Positions 12,707 to 27,600 of a stretch of DNA of 64,000 nucleotides are shown here, one piece after another. The stretch spans positions 3,153,001 through 3,217,000 of the forward strand of contig NC_081822.1 in NCBI RefSeq assembly GCF_030704535.1. The letters are read 5' to 3'. Below the pieces are notes generated by a model. The model was not told the DNA's origin and did not search any database. It worked only from the letters and a program-made list of their open reading frames with translations. The position numbers were made by a program, and so were the translations under genes. Source of the DNA: Vitis vinifera. Taxonomy: Eukaryota > Streptophyta > Magnoliopsida > Vitales > Vitaceae. How positions within the stretch are numbered: the stretch's first letter is position 1; each line of letters begins with the position of its first letter.

Positions 12707-13489
12707 CGCTCTGCCGGCTGATTTGTTTTGCCCTAATTGGGAAACTCGCGAACCCTAACGTCTTCTCTTCAAGCTCTCGTTCCTCCTCGGCGTTTTTCCT
12801 TTTAGACGGATAGCGATTACGTGTCTTATATAAATCACTTCCCAAGTCGGGCGTAGGAGCTACGGTAGGCTCTGCTGTACTGGAAATTTTTTTTTTTTAT
12901 TCACCGTTTTTTACTTAAATTTCTGTTGGTTGTTTGTTCCCTTATGTTTCTAATTTGATGTTTTTATCGATTTTTTTAATAAAATATTTATAAAAAAATG
13001 GATTCTAAAATTTATTATATTTTGTAAAGTGCTAAATAATAAAATAGATTATTTAGATTTTTTTTTTGTTATTTAGATTTTTTTTTAAGAAATGAAAGTT
13101 TACTTTAAAAATAAATAAAATAGATTTTTACATTTTTTTTTAGTGTTTTTTAATTAAAGTGTTTTTTTATAATTAAATTTTTGAAAAATCATTTCTTTTT
13201 ATATAAGTAATAAAAGATCTATTAAAAAAAATATATCAAAAATAGCAACTCAATGTATACAATACCTATATACCCACTGCCAAACCAGCAAAAAAATATA
13301 AAAAAAACAAGCATCTAAATAGGTCAAGAAACAACCTCAAATAGAGCTCAATCAATCAATAAAACTTATTAAAGTTAGAGGGCGATAAGGTATAAACAAC
13401 TTGACCTTAGCATTAACAAATCATTTATTAAGTAAACAAAATCACAATAACATACTTAATGAGTTGTATAATATCTCCCACGACTTGTT

Positions 13490-14000
13490 TTGGTATCAGA
13501 GTTCTTCTAAAACTCACACTAGTTCATTATGTCCTCTCAAATGGTCGAATCCCCAAACCACTTCCATCTTAAAAAATTTGTCTCATGTTTCCTCAAATTT
13601 AAGACCGTCCCACGTTGTTAGTCCATTTGATAACAACTCTTATCTTATTTCAATCAACACAACTCCTCAAATCTTCATTAAGCTTGCCCCTCAAACTATA
13701 ATTCATGGCACATTTCATGTTGTTTTTGTAAGATATGACCTTATGGGATTCATCAACGGCTTCAAACCGTGCCATTCTTGGTCCATCAATGGCAATGACT
13801 AGAATCATGGGTACTCACTCTGGGATGAACAAGATCAATTGATCTTAAGTGCCATAGCCGACTCTATATCTTTAAACCCAGTTCATTTTATTGCTTATAC
13901 TCGCGTATCACATGATGCATGGACTATTATAGTAAACACATACGTCAAACCTCATCGAGGTAAACTCAATCAATCGACACAACCTTTGGAAATTGGATAA
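13490..14000 (+). mobile_element. Copia-type retrotransposon relic: primer-binding site plus gag fragment
   Basis: The sequence tggtatcagag at about 13491-13501 matches the start of the initiator Met-tRNA primer-binding site used by many plant LTR elements. Downstream, the frame 13401-13802 and its continuation past an in-frame TAG (13800-13802) encode a copia gag N-terminal fragment. Readable blocks are DLMGFINGFKPC near 13738-13773, then LILSAIADSISL and HDAWTIIVNTYVKPHRGKL up to about 13967. No integrase, RT or clear LTR was found. The relic ends near a TA-rich run at about 14010. It is inactive and strongly truncated. Confidence 0.78.
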
Positions 14001-14784
14001 GTTCCACTATTATATATATATAACAATTTTTTTAATAAAAAAAGTACTATTATGGTGGAAGACGTGCACCACTTTTATCTGGTTTATGGTAAGGGATGTT
14101 ATCTCCTATAATGCATTCAATATTTTATGTAATCATGAAATAACGTAACGATAACATCCACTTATTTTATGTTATTCATCATTTGATAAAACATCGAACA
14201 CATGATGGATAGTAACAGACTATAAAAAGAATATAAAAAAAGTGATACTTTTTAACACACTTTTGTGGTACTTAAAAAAAAAACTGCATTGTTTTCATAA
14301 AAGGGTAATGCCATTTTCATAAAAAAATTGCGTTTTTTTTTATTTAATAAAAGAGTGGTGCCCTAGATTAACATGCAACTTTAGTATGTAAAAATTTAAA
14401 ATTTTAATAAAATTTAAAGAAAACTAATATAAATGATTAAATACAAAATTTAAAATAAAAATACATTTTATTTTTTATTTTATATAAACACAAATATATT
14501 AAATAGTGAAAAAACTAAAATTAAAATGATTTATGAAGGTGCTGCAATGAAAAAAACAAAATTATGGAGCCATGAGGCGTAGGAAAAAAATGATGAAATA
14601 GTGAAAAAAAAAAAAGGAAAGAAATACGATTGACAAGTGGTTAGAAAATAGGTTATTAGAACGACAACAATGATATTATTTGATTTTCTAATATCAAAAT
14701 GTTTTTTTTTTTTAAAAAAAGAGAGAAGAAAAAAATAGTTTGTGTAGAAAGTGGGATGAGTACAAAAATATATAATAATGGGCA

Positions 14785-15275
14785 GGTTTTTTGGGTATCC
14801 GTCTCTATCATGTTATTGATGGGATAAATTTAAAATCAAATAAATGGGTTTAAGACGAGTTTGAATTTATTTATTTATTTTTAATATGAGACATATTCAA
14901 GTATTGTTTTATATTTTTTTCGTCTTATCGATTATATATAAAATTATTTTAATTTTAATTTTATTTCTCTATTTTTATAATAATAATAATAAATAGTTTT
15001 TTTTAATAAAATAAGTTATTATAATATTTTAACTATTTATAAAATATATTTATTTTAATACAATTAGAAAAATTAAATAATAAAAAAATTCATCCCATTT
15101 AATTGGTGGGACAAGATAAGTATGAGAAATCTGCATACCTAATCCCACCCATCCATATTGCTTAATTTTTTTTATTATAACCAATATCATAATTATTTTT
15201 AATAAACGAAGTGAGGTTAGAATGAGGGCAATCGTACCAAACTTGCCTCATTGCCATCTTCAAGTAGAAATGGTA
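14785..15275. repeat. AT-rich dispersed repeat, copy 1
   Basis: Blocks here recur in the same order near 51150-51445. They include taataataataataaatag, ataaaataagttattataat, a block ending in catcccatttaattggtggg, and a terminal block with aaacttgcctcattgccatc. The ends (gggtatccgtctc at the left, a mirror-like gcaatcgtaccaaacttgcc at the right) suggest a non-autonomous DNA element, but I cannot define terminal repeats or assign a superfamily. Confidence 0.55.
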
Positions 15276-15690
15276 ATTTTAGAACTTTGATATATTTCAC
15301 TATTAAAGTGGATGTTTAAAGAATTTTTTTTTCAAAATACATGTAATTTAAAAGCAAGAAATCAAACCTCGAAAAAATGTTATATTTTTTTTTCTTAATG
15401 GTGCTTGATTGCATGATTCCCCTAAATTTTATAGTAGTGCACTCTCTTGGTAGAATTTTAATAATATTTTTGAAAGTAGGGTGAATTTAATTCATAATTA
15501 GAATGGTGTGGTAAAAAAAAAAAAAAAAAATCATTTGTAAAATGAAATATAAAGAGGGGGAAACAAGAAAGAAGGAAAATAGGGTGGTTCGAGTAAACGG
15601 GGCGGGTCGGTCTGGACGTGGTGACCCATAGGGTCAATATAAGACTGAAAAGGCTATAGGCAGAAGCCGCAGAACACTTGCAGACCGAGA

Positions 15691-18600
15691 ATGGCAGAAG
15701 AAATGCAAGACAGCGAGCCCATCACCAAGGGAACGGAGGAGGAGGCGCAAGAAATCGAGTCCCAGATAAAGGCCGCCATGAGCTCCCGCGTTGGCCATTT
15801 CAAAGAACAAGCAGAGTATGCCCATTTTTTCTTCTCTTCTTTTATCTCTCCAAAACCCCATCCCGACATGTAGTATGTGTGTTTATATGTTGATCGAGAT
15901 ATCTGGGTAATATGTAACTGCAAATTTGAGTTTTCCTCCCCAATTGTCTATTCTCTTGTCCTGTTTGCGAGGGAGCGTCTGTAAAGTGCGGAAATAAGTA
16001 TTTTTCAAGAGCAAGGCGTTGAGGTGTGAAAAAAGAAAGTCGTGGGGTAGGTTTTTGTATCCTTAGTATTATCATGAGTCCATCAAGTATGGAAATTGAA
16101 GTTTAGGGGTGGTTGGACTTGATGAAGTTGCTTATTGATAATTTGGTGGTCGATTGATCTTCCAATTTCCTCGTTTCAACAACTCATTTTTTATATTTCT
16201 TCTAGCTGCTTGGCATGTAGTAGGTATCTGGTTTACTGCATTTACATGGATGGAAATGCTGCAAAATTGAGTTTTAACTATTGGGAATATCATGGGTTTT
16301 GTAGGAGTAATGCAGACCATGGATCTTGAGCTGTAAAATTGCATGTTTAACTGGGATATGCTTGGTGATAAATTTGAAAGGATTAATAAATATTTAGATC
16401 AATGAAGGGAATTGGGTTACCAGTGCTTGAGGTGTTGACAATGCCCATGTTGTGGGAGGAGTCTTTTTAACACGAGTTAGAAGAAGGGAGGAGGGTTGTT
16501 TTTCATAGATGGGCAGCTTCAAACGTTTGAACACAGTAAATGTTGAAAAGGGAAGCCTGTCTGAAATGATGGGAAGTTTTAACCCAAGGAAATTGTCAAG
16601 AATATCAGGAATGAATTTTTTTTGTCCTTTTTAAGGGTCGGGTCGGTTGATAGAAAAATTCCTTTCCCTGTTCACTTCCTTCTGGTGCTTTGTTTCCATA
16701 AAGCATGTGCAATATCATAATTAAAGCTCTTGCCGTTTTATTGTTGGTGCTGCTTCGTAGCCTCAGCCTGCTTACACCTTACTATAGCAGACTTTTTCAC
16801 TTGTTGAAGTGGGTGGCTGGCTGGTCGACATGTACACCACACTCACGCGATGTATACAACAGGATTGCAGTGCATATTTATTAAATGATATATCACAGAT
16901 GTTACAGGACACCCTCAATCCACCTTCGCGCAACAAATAATTCTATGGACATACACTACGTACACACAAAAGATTACCTTTTTTTTTATAATAATTTTAT
17001 TTATTTATTTATTTTTTATGGGAAAATATTTTTTTATAGGCAAAATAAACAGGAGAAATAGAGGAATCTTGATCAATATGCTTCCCACGCATAACAAAAT
17101 CCTTTTAACAATTCTAAATTTATATGTTTAGAGTCCTAACTAGTAGACAGTTATTGGGGCCAAAGTTTGGTGTAAGCTTCTCTAGGCCAGTTATTGTAGT
17201 GAATGTTGACAAAATAGTAAGGTCCTTTTATGTGCTTACTAATGATTTGTTGTGGGAACATATGATTTCAATTAAATCTGGAAATGGGAAAAAATGGTCA
17301 TCAGATTAGAATGTTTATTTTAAAGTTTTATGTTTATCACATACATATTATTTATTTTCACTCTTTACATTGCAAAAGGAAAGTGGTGATATTATTAATG
17401 GGATTTTTTTTCGTTAAAAAAAAAATATCATTAATGGGATCTATGAATTATGTTGCTTGTCTATTAATTCTTCTCTCATTTATTGCATAAACTCAACATC
17501 AATTGATTAGTCCAAATTGTTTAGTTGAGAATTGAAGATAATGCATCTGAGTGATTGGCAAAGTTGAATGATTATGTTGGTTGTTTCTGGTTGCAGTTCT
17601 TTGACATTTGAGGGGGTTAGGAGATTATTAGAGAAGGACTTGGGGTTGGAGACATATGCATTGGATGTGCACAAGAGATTTGTCAAGCAATTTTTGCTGG
17701 AGGTACCTCTTTGGATTTGCAAACTTGTGGTCTGCATGAAGCATGAAAGAATTATTTTGTAATTGGTTGAACATCCTTAAATTATGCTTTCAATCTGGGT
17801 GAGTGATTTCTATAGTTGCTTTGTTTGTACCTTTAGTTTGTTTTAGCATTGGTGCTGTTTACAGACATACAAGTAGTTGCGAGAACCATTGTCAACTTCC
17901 TATTTAAAGGTTGTATTCTGCTAATCTCTGGACCTGCACCACTCTGGAGCATTACCCTAGATGGTTAGAAGCAAGAAAACAAAGAATATGACCATCCATA
18001 GCTCGTGGTTCACCATATCTGAAGAAAAAAATAATCAACATCCAGCACCTAGGTTTAGAGCACTGACGTAGTACCAACCTAACATACCTTAACATGGTGT
18101 TACTCATAACCAGCATTAATAACTTTAGACCAAATTGACCTACTGTAATTTCACAATTTCACAGTTGGTCAGGTTGATTAAACTGAGAAGTTCCCCAAAA
18201 AATCAATCATTGTATGTACATAAATAAAATCCCCTTTGCTATTTTCCTGAAATCTAGGGAAGATTTTATTTATAGTTATTACAAACTTGTGATTACCACA
18301 TAATGATGTGTTACATTTTCTTTAAAGCAACATTACATCTTAATTATTACTTGCAATACTAATCCAATACAGCACACAACACGTATTTTGGTCGCTCTAG
18401 ACTTTTTTTTATAGCTTTTGAGAAAAATCTAAATTTAATTTAATTTCTTGAAAATGTGATCATATTATATTCTAAAAGGTGCTTTAACATTAAAATTGAA
18501 CAGTAAAAAGGATAGGACAAGAGAAAAATCTAATGTGGAAACATTTGTTCACTTATTGTCAAAGGCATATGTGGAAGATAGAAGCTTAAATGTAATTATG

Positions 18601-21600
18601 GTTCCAAAATTTATTGGTGAGATGTTTAAAGTATGAAAGATATTAAGGTTTGATGTTGATTTAATGATGATGACTAATGAAGAATAAAAACTTTGTTTAT
18701 TTCGTCTCTAACTTTTATTTCCCTTTTATGGAGTAATGAGAATGAACCAAATAAGTTAGGACTTTGAACACTTGTAAACTCATCTATGTCAATAATCCAT
18801 AGAAGTTGGGGACTTGTTAGAGCTCGTGAATTTTGATATATTTGTTACTTGTATCCTTTTTGGAATTTGGAAATCAAAATCATAGTTAAAATTTAGAAAG
18901 TTTATTTTGTAGATCTTATTAGGAAATTGTGCATTACCTTGTTATATTTTTCTGAGTTTTGATTTCTTAAAACTTTGGTGTTTAATGTGTAGGTATATAA
19001 GGTGTTAGAAAATGCTTGTATTTTCCTATTTTATCCTACTCTCTTTTTTGGAAATTAGTTATATATTTTTCTACTTCATCACCGCAATATACATGTATTT
19101 TATACATGCATGTACTTATATTATTTTTATGTATTTTACTTTACCCCTCTTCCTTCTTTATGTTTTTTCTTTGTCATTTCTATTTTTTTATTTGTGTCGT
19201 ACTCCAACAAGAGGAAGGGAATATAATCGACAATTGTAATAAGCAGCAAAGCTGTGCTATGGAATTCTTGTTACCTAGATTTAGTAGAGCTCATATCTGT
19301 GCACCCACATGTTAAAGAAGTTATGATATTCAAAGCAATGTGATATATAGTACAAAAAATGATACATGATACTTTATGGGTTGTAAATATCGATAATGCC
19401 TGTGGGAAATCTTAATGAACTGTTGAAGGCAACTTCTGGTTAGTTTGACAACGCTTCTTTTAAATTTAGCTAACATGAGTGAGGCTGCACTTAGCAATTG
19501 TTGCTGCTTCTTGAATGCTCTAAAAGTTTCGTAGAGAAAAATGTACATCACTCATTGTTGATGATTTCTAAATGATGAAAAGAACATAGCCTAAATCGGC
19601 CTTTTCAACACCCTTGTGTACTTTGGTGGGCCCTTCTTTGATTAGGGGCTGTTAACAATATTATTTTTTGCCTATCAAAAAAAAAAAAAACAATAAAAGA
19701 ACAGAAAAAAAGATGCCTAAATCAAGAGAGGTCCTTTTGAGTTGGCATGGGTCCTTTGTTGGTAAAAAGAGGAAAAAGGCTTGGAAGGTTGCTTCTTTGT
19801 GTCTATTTTGGACTTTATGGTAGGAGAGGAATAGGAGGGCTTTTGACAACTATGAAAGCATGGACAAACAGTTAAAAATTCTTTCTTGTATCTTTTTTGG
19901 GATTGAGTTAGATTGTATATTGGGGATGATTCTTTATCGTTGTTAGACTTTGTGGATTGGGTAGGCTCTTGGTTGGGTGCGGTAGTGGGTTTTTGTGTCT
20001 TCGCACCTTTTTTGTCTTTTGTCTATTTTGTATACGGCATGTGTACTTTCTTTTAATACAAATTTTATTTTGACCTAGCAAAAAAAGAAAAAAAAAAAAA
20101 AGATGCCTAAATCAGTCAATGTTATCATTGATCAGAAACGAAGAAAAATATATTAATAGAAGAAAAGATATAGGAGAAAGAAAAGATACAAAAGAAAGAG
20201 AAGAAACCAAGGGAAGGATGAGAGGTCCTTCCTACACAAACTGAACAAAAGAGAAGACTCCCAACAATAGAAATCTAAAAACAAAGAGAAACCTAACATT
20301 CTTCAAACTTTTGAAGCATAAACCGCAATCCAGTTGAGTTGTAAAACACTTAGAGGAACTCCTCTAAAAGCTTCAGTACAAGAAGCCCATAGAGAAGAAT
20401 AGAACCAAATCAAATCCCATAACATCTCTTCCGTTCTCCCCTTATCCTCAAAGATCCTATTGTTTCTCTCTTGCCACACCAACCAAATCAAAGTAAGGCA
20501 AGCGATTTGCCAAAGTGTCTTGCCTCTTAATGAGTTTCCCAAGTCTTTAAAAGCAATAACCAACATGTTCTCAAAACTCCTTGGAGGGACCCAAACCGAC
20601 CCTGCTAGATTGAACAACTTGTGCCTCCAATGGTAACAGGACAATGAAGAAAAAGGTGGTCAATCAACTCTCCACTTCCTTTGCAAAGAATGCACCATTG
20701 AGGACAGAGGGATTTGTAGGGTCTTCTCAATTGCAACTTATCATTGGTGTTTACCTTCCGATGTACTACTAACCAAGCGAGGGCCTTAACCTTTGAAGGG
20801 GCTTTTGAACTCCACAAAAACTTGGCCGGAAGGAACAAGATAGGATTTGAGACTTTTGACAAGGCCAAGAAAAAAGATTTCATTGAAAACAAGCCTGACG
20901 ATGACAAAGACCACGCTCTTGAATCCTGCCAAAGAAGGAGAGAAAAACACAGAACTAAGGGAGGATATTAATCTCTGAAGGAGATCAATTTTTGAATCAG
21001 TAAGATTGCGGCGAAAATTAAAATTCCAAGACAGTGGAAAGGAATTGCCAAGGACATTTGAGACGGTGAGGTTTTTCACAAAAATAACTCTATAAAGATC
21101 AGCAAATTGAGAGCACAAAGTTTGGTTACCCCACCAAAGATCTTCCCAAAAACGAATTCTCTCCCCATTGCCCACCACTAGGCAGACAAAAGGGGAAAAA
21201 ACCTGGAAAACTTGAGCAATAGCCTTCCAAGGACATCTGTGTGACCAGCTAACCACCATGTTGGCGTCCCATCCATTAGGATGTGTCTCATATATACTCG
21301 CAATAACCTTATGCCAAAGACCACACCTTTCTTTAGGGAACCTCCAAAGCCATTTCCCTAAGAGAGCAATATTTCTTCGACAAGTCTTCCCAAAACCCAA
21401 ACCTCCCAACTCCTTTGGTTTACTAACAACATCCCATCTGATAAGATGATCTTTCTTTCCTTCCCCCGCCCCAGACCAAAGAAAATCCCTTTGCATTTTC
21501 TCAATCTTTGAAGCTATTGATGCTAGGATTTTAAAGAGGGAGAGGAAGTAGCTAGGGATGTGAGACAAACAAGACTAAATTAAAGTAATCCTCCCTCCCA

Positions 21601-24600
21601 AAGACAAAAAGGCCTTTTTCCAACCATCCAACCTCCTCGAAATTCTCTCAACCATCGGATCCCAAAAGCCTATTGTCTTTGGGTTCCCTCCCACTAGAAG
21701 GCCTAAATAAGACAAAGGTCACTCTGACACTTTGCAATCCAAAACCGAGTCCAAACTAGACAACAACTCTTGCCTAGTGTTAATATCTGAAATGATGTTT
21801 TTTTCTAAGTTGATTTTCAAACCAGATATTTCTCATCTGTAATCATGGGTAGTTATCTTTAATTAGCAGTTGTGAGATGTCAAATAAAAATAGGTGTATG
21901 TGGGGAAAGATAAGTGAAATCACTAAACACCTCTTCATTTAATGTAATGGCATATAAATATGGCATTCCCTACTTTTTTAGCTGCGTGTTATTTACCTAG
22001 TCTATATATGTCTATGTGTTTGTGAAACTGCCTTGTTATTTTTTCCTTTTTATAATTTTCTGTGTTTGTGAAAGTAGTGCTGTTTGAAAATTACTCTTGA
22101 ATTTGAAAAGATTTATAGAATTTCATTTTTAGAAATTGTTAAGTGTTTTTTGGCCAGAAAAAGATCTGCTTTAGAGATGACTGTTAGTGTTTTTGGTTTG
22201 TCTTATGTTGAATTTGTGATGGTTAATCATGTTTTAATATCAAAATGTAATGTGGATGTTAGCAGTTAGGTTGTGCACACTGCTTATGCAATTTGGCACT
22301 TGCAATTTTTGGGGGCGGTGATGGAATTGTATGGTGGTGGTGAATGGTGATAATACTAGACTGGTGATGATGGTGGTAGTCATACTGATTGTGCAGTTAT
22401 GTCATGGCAGCAGTATGATCAGTGGTACTGGTAATTGTGCTGGGATGGTGGTGATTCTTTTCCTTGCATGGGAACTGGGTGGAGGAGGAGAGTGGTGTTC
22501 TATTACTCAAAATTAATATATATATTTTTTTAAATTACCATTGGAATAATTAATGACATGTACCATTTTGGTTATAAAAATGACTAGATTATTTATTAGG
22601 AAACAAGGTTGTTTTCTGAAATTTGGAGGAGTGTTATTAGGACCAAATTAGAGTCAGTTTCAACAGCCTCTCACTTAGTAAGGACCAGTTTAGACAACTT
22701 AATAATGGGCTGTCTGAATTTTCTCTTAGTCATGCCTTCAACTATGCAACGAACAGCAAGTCTTTGTCAGTTTGGGCAAAACACTGTTTGTGTGCCTGTT
22801 TTTCTATGCGAACTGAACCTTCATGTATGGTTTTGATGATGGCCAGACACCATGGATTGGGTTTATATTTATCTATCAATTTCTATCATTACCAACTTAT
22901 AGTTCTGATGCTTATGAGTCATGACCCATAACATTTTTTTTGATAGTTGAACTCTTCTTCTTCTTATCTTTTTTAAATCAGAAACAAAAAATTCGTGGTT
23001 AAAAATTAAAAGCCCATGTGAAGGATGAGGAATCCTTCCTAAATATACAAAATCTGATCAAAAGAAAAAATGAATAAACACTTTCCAATATAAAGTGTCA
23101 ATACGTCTCATACCAAAAAAGATCCCTCTTCTTCTTTATCTTCTTCTTCTTCCTTTTTATCCCCAGTTTATGTAACTAGGAATCAAACATAAAACCTCCC
23201 TATTCTCCCTTCAACCTTTTGCCACCTGAACCTACCCCGTAGGCCAAGTTGCACTGTGAACACAAAAGCTTAAGTTTGAGATCATTGGATACGGTTGGTG
23301 AAATGATCAATTCCTTGACAATTATTTCTAGTGGCTTAGTTCTTCTTGACATATTTTATCTAAGTTCATTGACATCCATTAAGATCATGCCCTCCAAATA
23401 ATTGATATTAGCCAATGAAAAACTGGTTTTTACTTTATGGTTCATCTGTTTTGGAGGTTGCCTTTAGTTTTTTGGACTTCTGTATTTTGATGTTAGGGTT
23501 ATTGTTTTCCAAGCTGCATGTAAATGACTCCTTGTTATCTCTCAGTTGTAATTTAGAATTGGTTAAACTTGTAGGGAATTTTTTTCTCCTCCTTTTTATT
23601 GCAGGCAGAATTTGTATTGCTATATATCATTTATGAGATGTAAGACTTTCTTTACTTTTATTTATCAGAAACAGAAACATATTTGTTAAAAATAAGAGAT
23701 TACAAGAGGAGGATGAAAAATCCTTCCCTAAGATTCAAAATGTGATAAAAAATAAAGGAAAAAAGGTATGCTCCAAAATAGATCATAACACTCAACATTG
23801 CTATTCTAACCCTTGTGATCTACATATCAAAATCTAATCAAGTTAAATAATGTTAAGAGGAATGCCCTTGAAAGCTTTAGTGGTAGAAGCACAACAAGAT
23901 GAATAGAAATAGATTTCATGCCGTATATTCTTTGAAGTCCTCTACTTTTTCTCAAAGATCCGACATTTCTTTCCTTCCATACTATCCAAATCAAAGTAAG
24001 ACAAGTGATTTGTCATAAAACTTTGCCTTTACTAGTGCTCCCTAAAGCCCTAAAAGAAATGGTCAACATGTTGTTGATGCTTCTAGGAGGAAGCCAATGC
24101 GATTTGTTTAGTTTAACATGAGACAATATGACCGCCTAATTAAAATGTTGCCTCCTAATAGTTTGGGTGTGTCTTGTAGATGCTCAAGATAACCTTATGC
24201 CAAAGAAGAGAACTATCCCTAGGATGCCTACAACACCACTTTCTTAAGAGGGTCCTATTCATTAAAGATATTCTCTTGAACGCTAAGCCTCCTTGCGCTT
24301 TTGTCTTCCTCACTTAGATCTAGCTAAAAGATGATCTCTCTCTCTCCCCAAACCATGACCAAAGAAAATCCCATTTCTAGAACTCCATCTTCCTTTGCTT
24401 TTATCAACATCCTACTTAAAGCGTTTGCTGTAATGGTGAATAAGAAATGAGAAAGAGGATCACCTTGCCTTAATCCTCTGGTTGCCTTAAACCATCCCTT
24501 GACATTTCCATTCACTAGCAAATGGGAGTCAAATGTCAAACTGCTCAATCTTCTTTTGAAACCCCTTAACTTTCCATTGAAGGAGGGGATTTCTTATCGA

Positions 24601-27600
24601 ATCTAGAAATACCCAAGTCACTCCAAAGAGGGCTAATAAAAAGATCCAAAGCTCTCTTGTCTTGGTGCAATGAATCAGAATGTGATCGGCTGATTCTTCA
24701 CTCTCTTTACAAGGATTACATCTATTGACCATTTGCCATCCCTTCTTTGTTAAGGTGTCTATAGTTAGGATCTTCCCCTAAACAACTTCCTAAGCAAAAA
24801 AGCAAGTTTTGAGAGGAGCACGGGATCCCCAAACCTCCTTCCCCGGAAAAACAAAATTATTCTCCCCACTTAGAGAACAATAATAAGACTTGACACTAAA
24901 AAATCCTCTACTATCTTATTTCCAACATAAAGTGTCCTCACCTTCTTGCACTTTTAATGGGTTAAGAAAAGCCGAAAAGCAGGTTACCTCCTCTACCTCC
25001 CAATCTTGGAAGGGTCTTCTAAGATGAACCTCTCAACACCCCTTTCATCCCTTTCTCTTTTCCAAGAATCTGCAATTGTAGCATTTTTATGGGATGCTAT
25101 CCTAAAGATAGTAGGGTAAACATCTTTTAGCTTGAAGTCCCCCGCCCAAATGTCCCACCAAAAGCTTGTACGACTACCATATCCTATACAGATAAAAGTT
25201 CTAACATTAAACTCTTCCCACGCTTTTCTAATGTCCTTCCAAAGGCTCATCCTAAAGGACTTCCTCCACACTCTAGTAGTCCAACCCCCTTCCACCTCCT
25301 TGAACTTTCCACAAATGATCTTCCTCCACAAACTTTCACGCTCAACAGAGAATCTCTAAAGCCATTTGTCTAGCAAAGCTTGATTGAGATTGTGTAGTCT
25401 TCTTATCCCCAAGCCTCCAAAATTTTTAGCCTTACACACATCTGACCAATTTACCAAGTGGATCTTGCTTCTATCTCCCAAACCTCCCCATAAAAAGTCT
25501 TTTTGAATTATCTCTAATCTAATTCTCACTTTTTTAGGAATAACAAAGAGGGACATAAAATAAATAGGGAGATTTGAAAGATTGCTCTTTAAAAGGACAA
25601 GTCTTTCTCCTTTGGAAAGGCGGTGTTTTTTCCAAACAACTAATTTCCTTTTAAACCTCTCCTCAATTGAGTCCCAAACACCATAATGCTTATTAGGGGC
25701 CCCAAGTAGATTAGACGCAGGAAGCTTTCCTACTTTGCACCCAAGAAGAGAAGCTGCTCTATTCACATCCACTGTCTCCCCAACTGGAATAACTTCACTT
25801 TTTTATAGATTTATTTTCAAGCTTGACACCAATTCAAAACACATGATAATCCATTTCCAAAAATTCAGTTGCTCTACATCATCCTCACAAAAAAAAAGGG
25901 TATCATCGACAAACAAAAGGTGTGAAACTTGATTCTCAATTTCCCATCTGCCCTCAATCTTGAAACCCCTAATAAATCCTCCATGTTTAGCCTTAGCAAT
26001 TAAATTGCTGAGAGCCTCCATAACCAACACAAAGAGATAGAGTGAAAGAAGGTCCCCTTTCCGCAACCCTTAGAGGTTGGGAAAAAAAATTTGTGGGGTT
26101 GCTATTAACTAGAATCGCCATTCTCACAGTGGGAATGCAGAAATGAATCCATTGCTCCACTTGGGGCTAAAACCCATTTTTTCTAAGACTGAAAGAAGAA
26201 ACTTCCAGCTAACTTGATCGTAGGCCTTTTCTATATCCAATTTGCAAACTAAGCCCGCATTAGAGCTACGCTTCCTAGAATCAACCGCCTCATTTGCAAT
26301 CAAAATAGCATCCAAAATCTGTTTACTCCCAACAAAAGCATTCTGACTATTTGACACCACCTTGCCCATTACCCTTTTCAATCTGTTAGCTAGGACTTTT
26401 GCAAGAAGTTTATAAAGGCTCCCCAGTAGGTTGATTGGTCTAAAGTCCTTCATGTCACTTGCCCCTCTTTTCTTAGGGATGAAAACTAAGAATGTTGCAT
26501 TAAGGCTACAAGTCATGGAATTCTGCACATGAAACTCCTCAAAAGATTGCATCACTTCTCTACCCATTGTAGGCTAATAGAATTTCCAAAAAGCTAGAGA
26601 AAACCCATTTGGCCCAGGGGGGTGAAAAAAGGGCCCTCTAAGATCTCTCTGTCCATTGAGTCAATGCTCTTGAAGAGTTCAGTTGCCATATAAGATCTTC
26701 TCACTTGAGGTTCTTTAAACATTTCTCTAAAGTGGGAAAAAATGCTTTTTTTTAAGCTCTTCTTATTTTTCCAAGCAGATTCCACTAATGGTGAGGCTAC
26801 TAATGAAATTTCCATTTCTCCTAGCATTAGCCATGTGGTGAAAAAATTTCGTGTTGTTATCTCCTTCCTTCAGCCAGAGTGCCTTTGACTTCTGCCTCCA
26901 AGAAGTTTCTTCTAAAATAGCTAGGTGACTGTACTCATCTTTAGCATTTCTTTGACTTATCTTATCTTCTTCAAACAGGGGTCTTAATCTTTCTATACTA
27001 TCCCAATAGTTTATCAACTTTAGAGCCAAATCCTTCCTAGCTGAGACATTCCCGAACATCTCTTTATTCCATTTCTTTAGATCACGTTTCAAAGCCTGTA
27101 ATTTCTAGAGTGCACAAAGCTAAGGCTACCCCTGAAATTATAAGACTGCCACCACTTTTTTATTTTCTCCATGAAACCTTCCACCTTTAACCACATGTTT
27201 TCAAATCTAAAAGGCCTTTTATCTCTTCTCTTCCTTCCACAGTCTAACAAAATAGGAGAATGTTTCGATAGGGGTCTTGGCAACAGAACTTGCAAGGCCC
27301 CTGAGACATGATCCTCCCAATCTCCAGAAAACAAAAAACAGTCTAGACGAGCTTTGAAGGAACCACCTTGCCCTCCACTCCAAGTAAAGCCACCTCCACT
27401 AAGAGGTGGGTTTACAAGTCCAAACTCATCAATAAAATTGGAAAAATCCCTCATGGTAGTTGACAACTGATTGCAATTGCTCTTTTCAATAGGGAAATGA
27501 ACCATGTTAAAGTCTCCTGCTATACACCAAGGCACATCCTAAAGCCCCTTAATCGAAGCTAACTCTTCCCACAACTCCCTCCTCTTTCTTTCCTTCAACG

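Larger units (their letters stand above)
12707..15690. other. Spacer between divergent genes with repeat relics
   Basis: The minus-strand gene starts at 12706 and the plus-strand gene at 15691, so this 3.0 kb holds both promoters. Most of it is strongly AT-rich. It contains a copia-type relic (about 13490-14000) and a dispersed AT-rich repeat (about 14785-15275). Only the roughly 150 nt nearest each gene is more GC-balanced, as expected for 5' UTR and core promoter. A TATA-like atataag occurs at 15637-15643, 48 nt before the ATG of the plus-strand gene. Confidence 0.6.

Noticed and set aside
19012-19315. Plus-strand hydrophobic frames resembling membrane helices
   Set aside because: They arise from T-rich intron sequence. 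No signal, homologue or splice context is recognisable.
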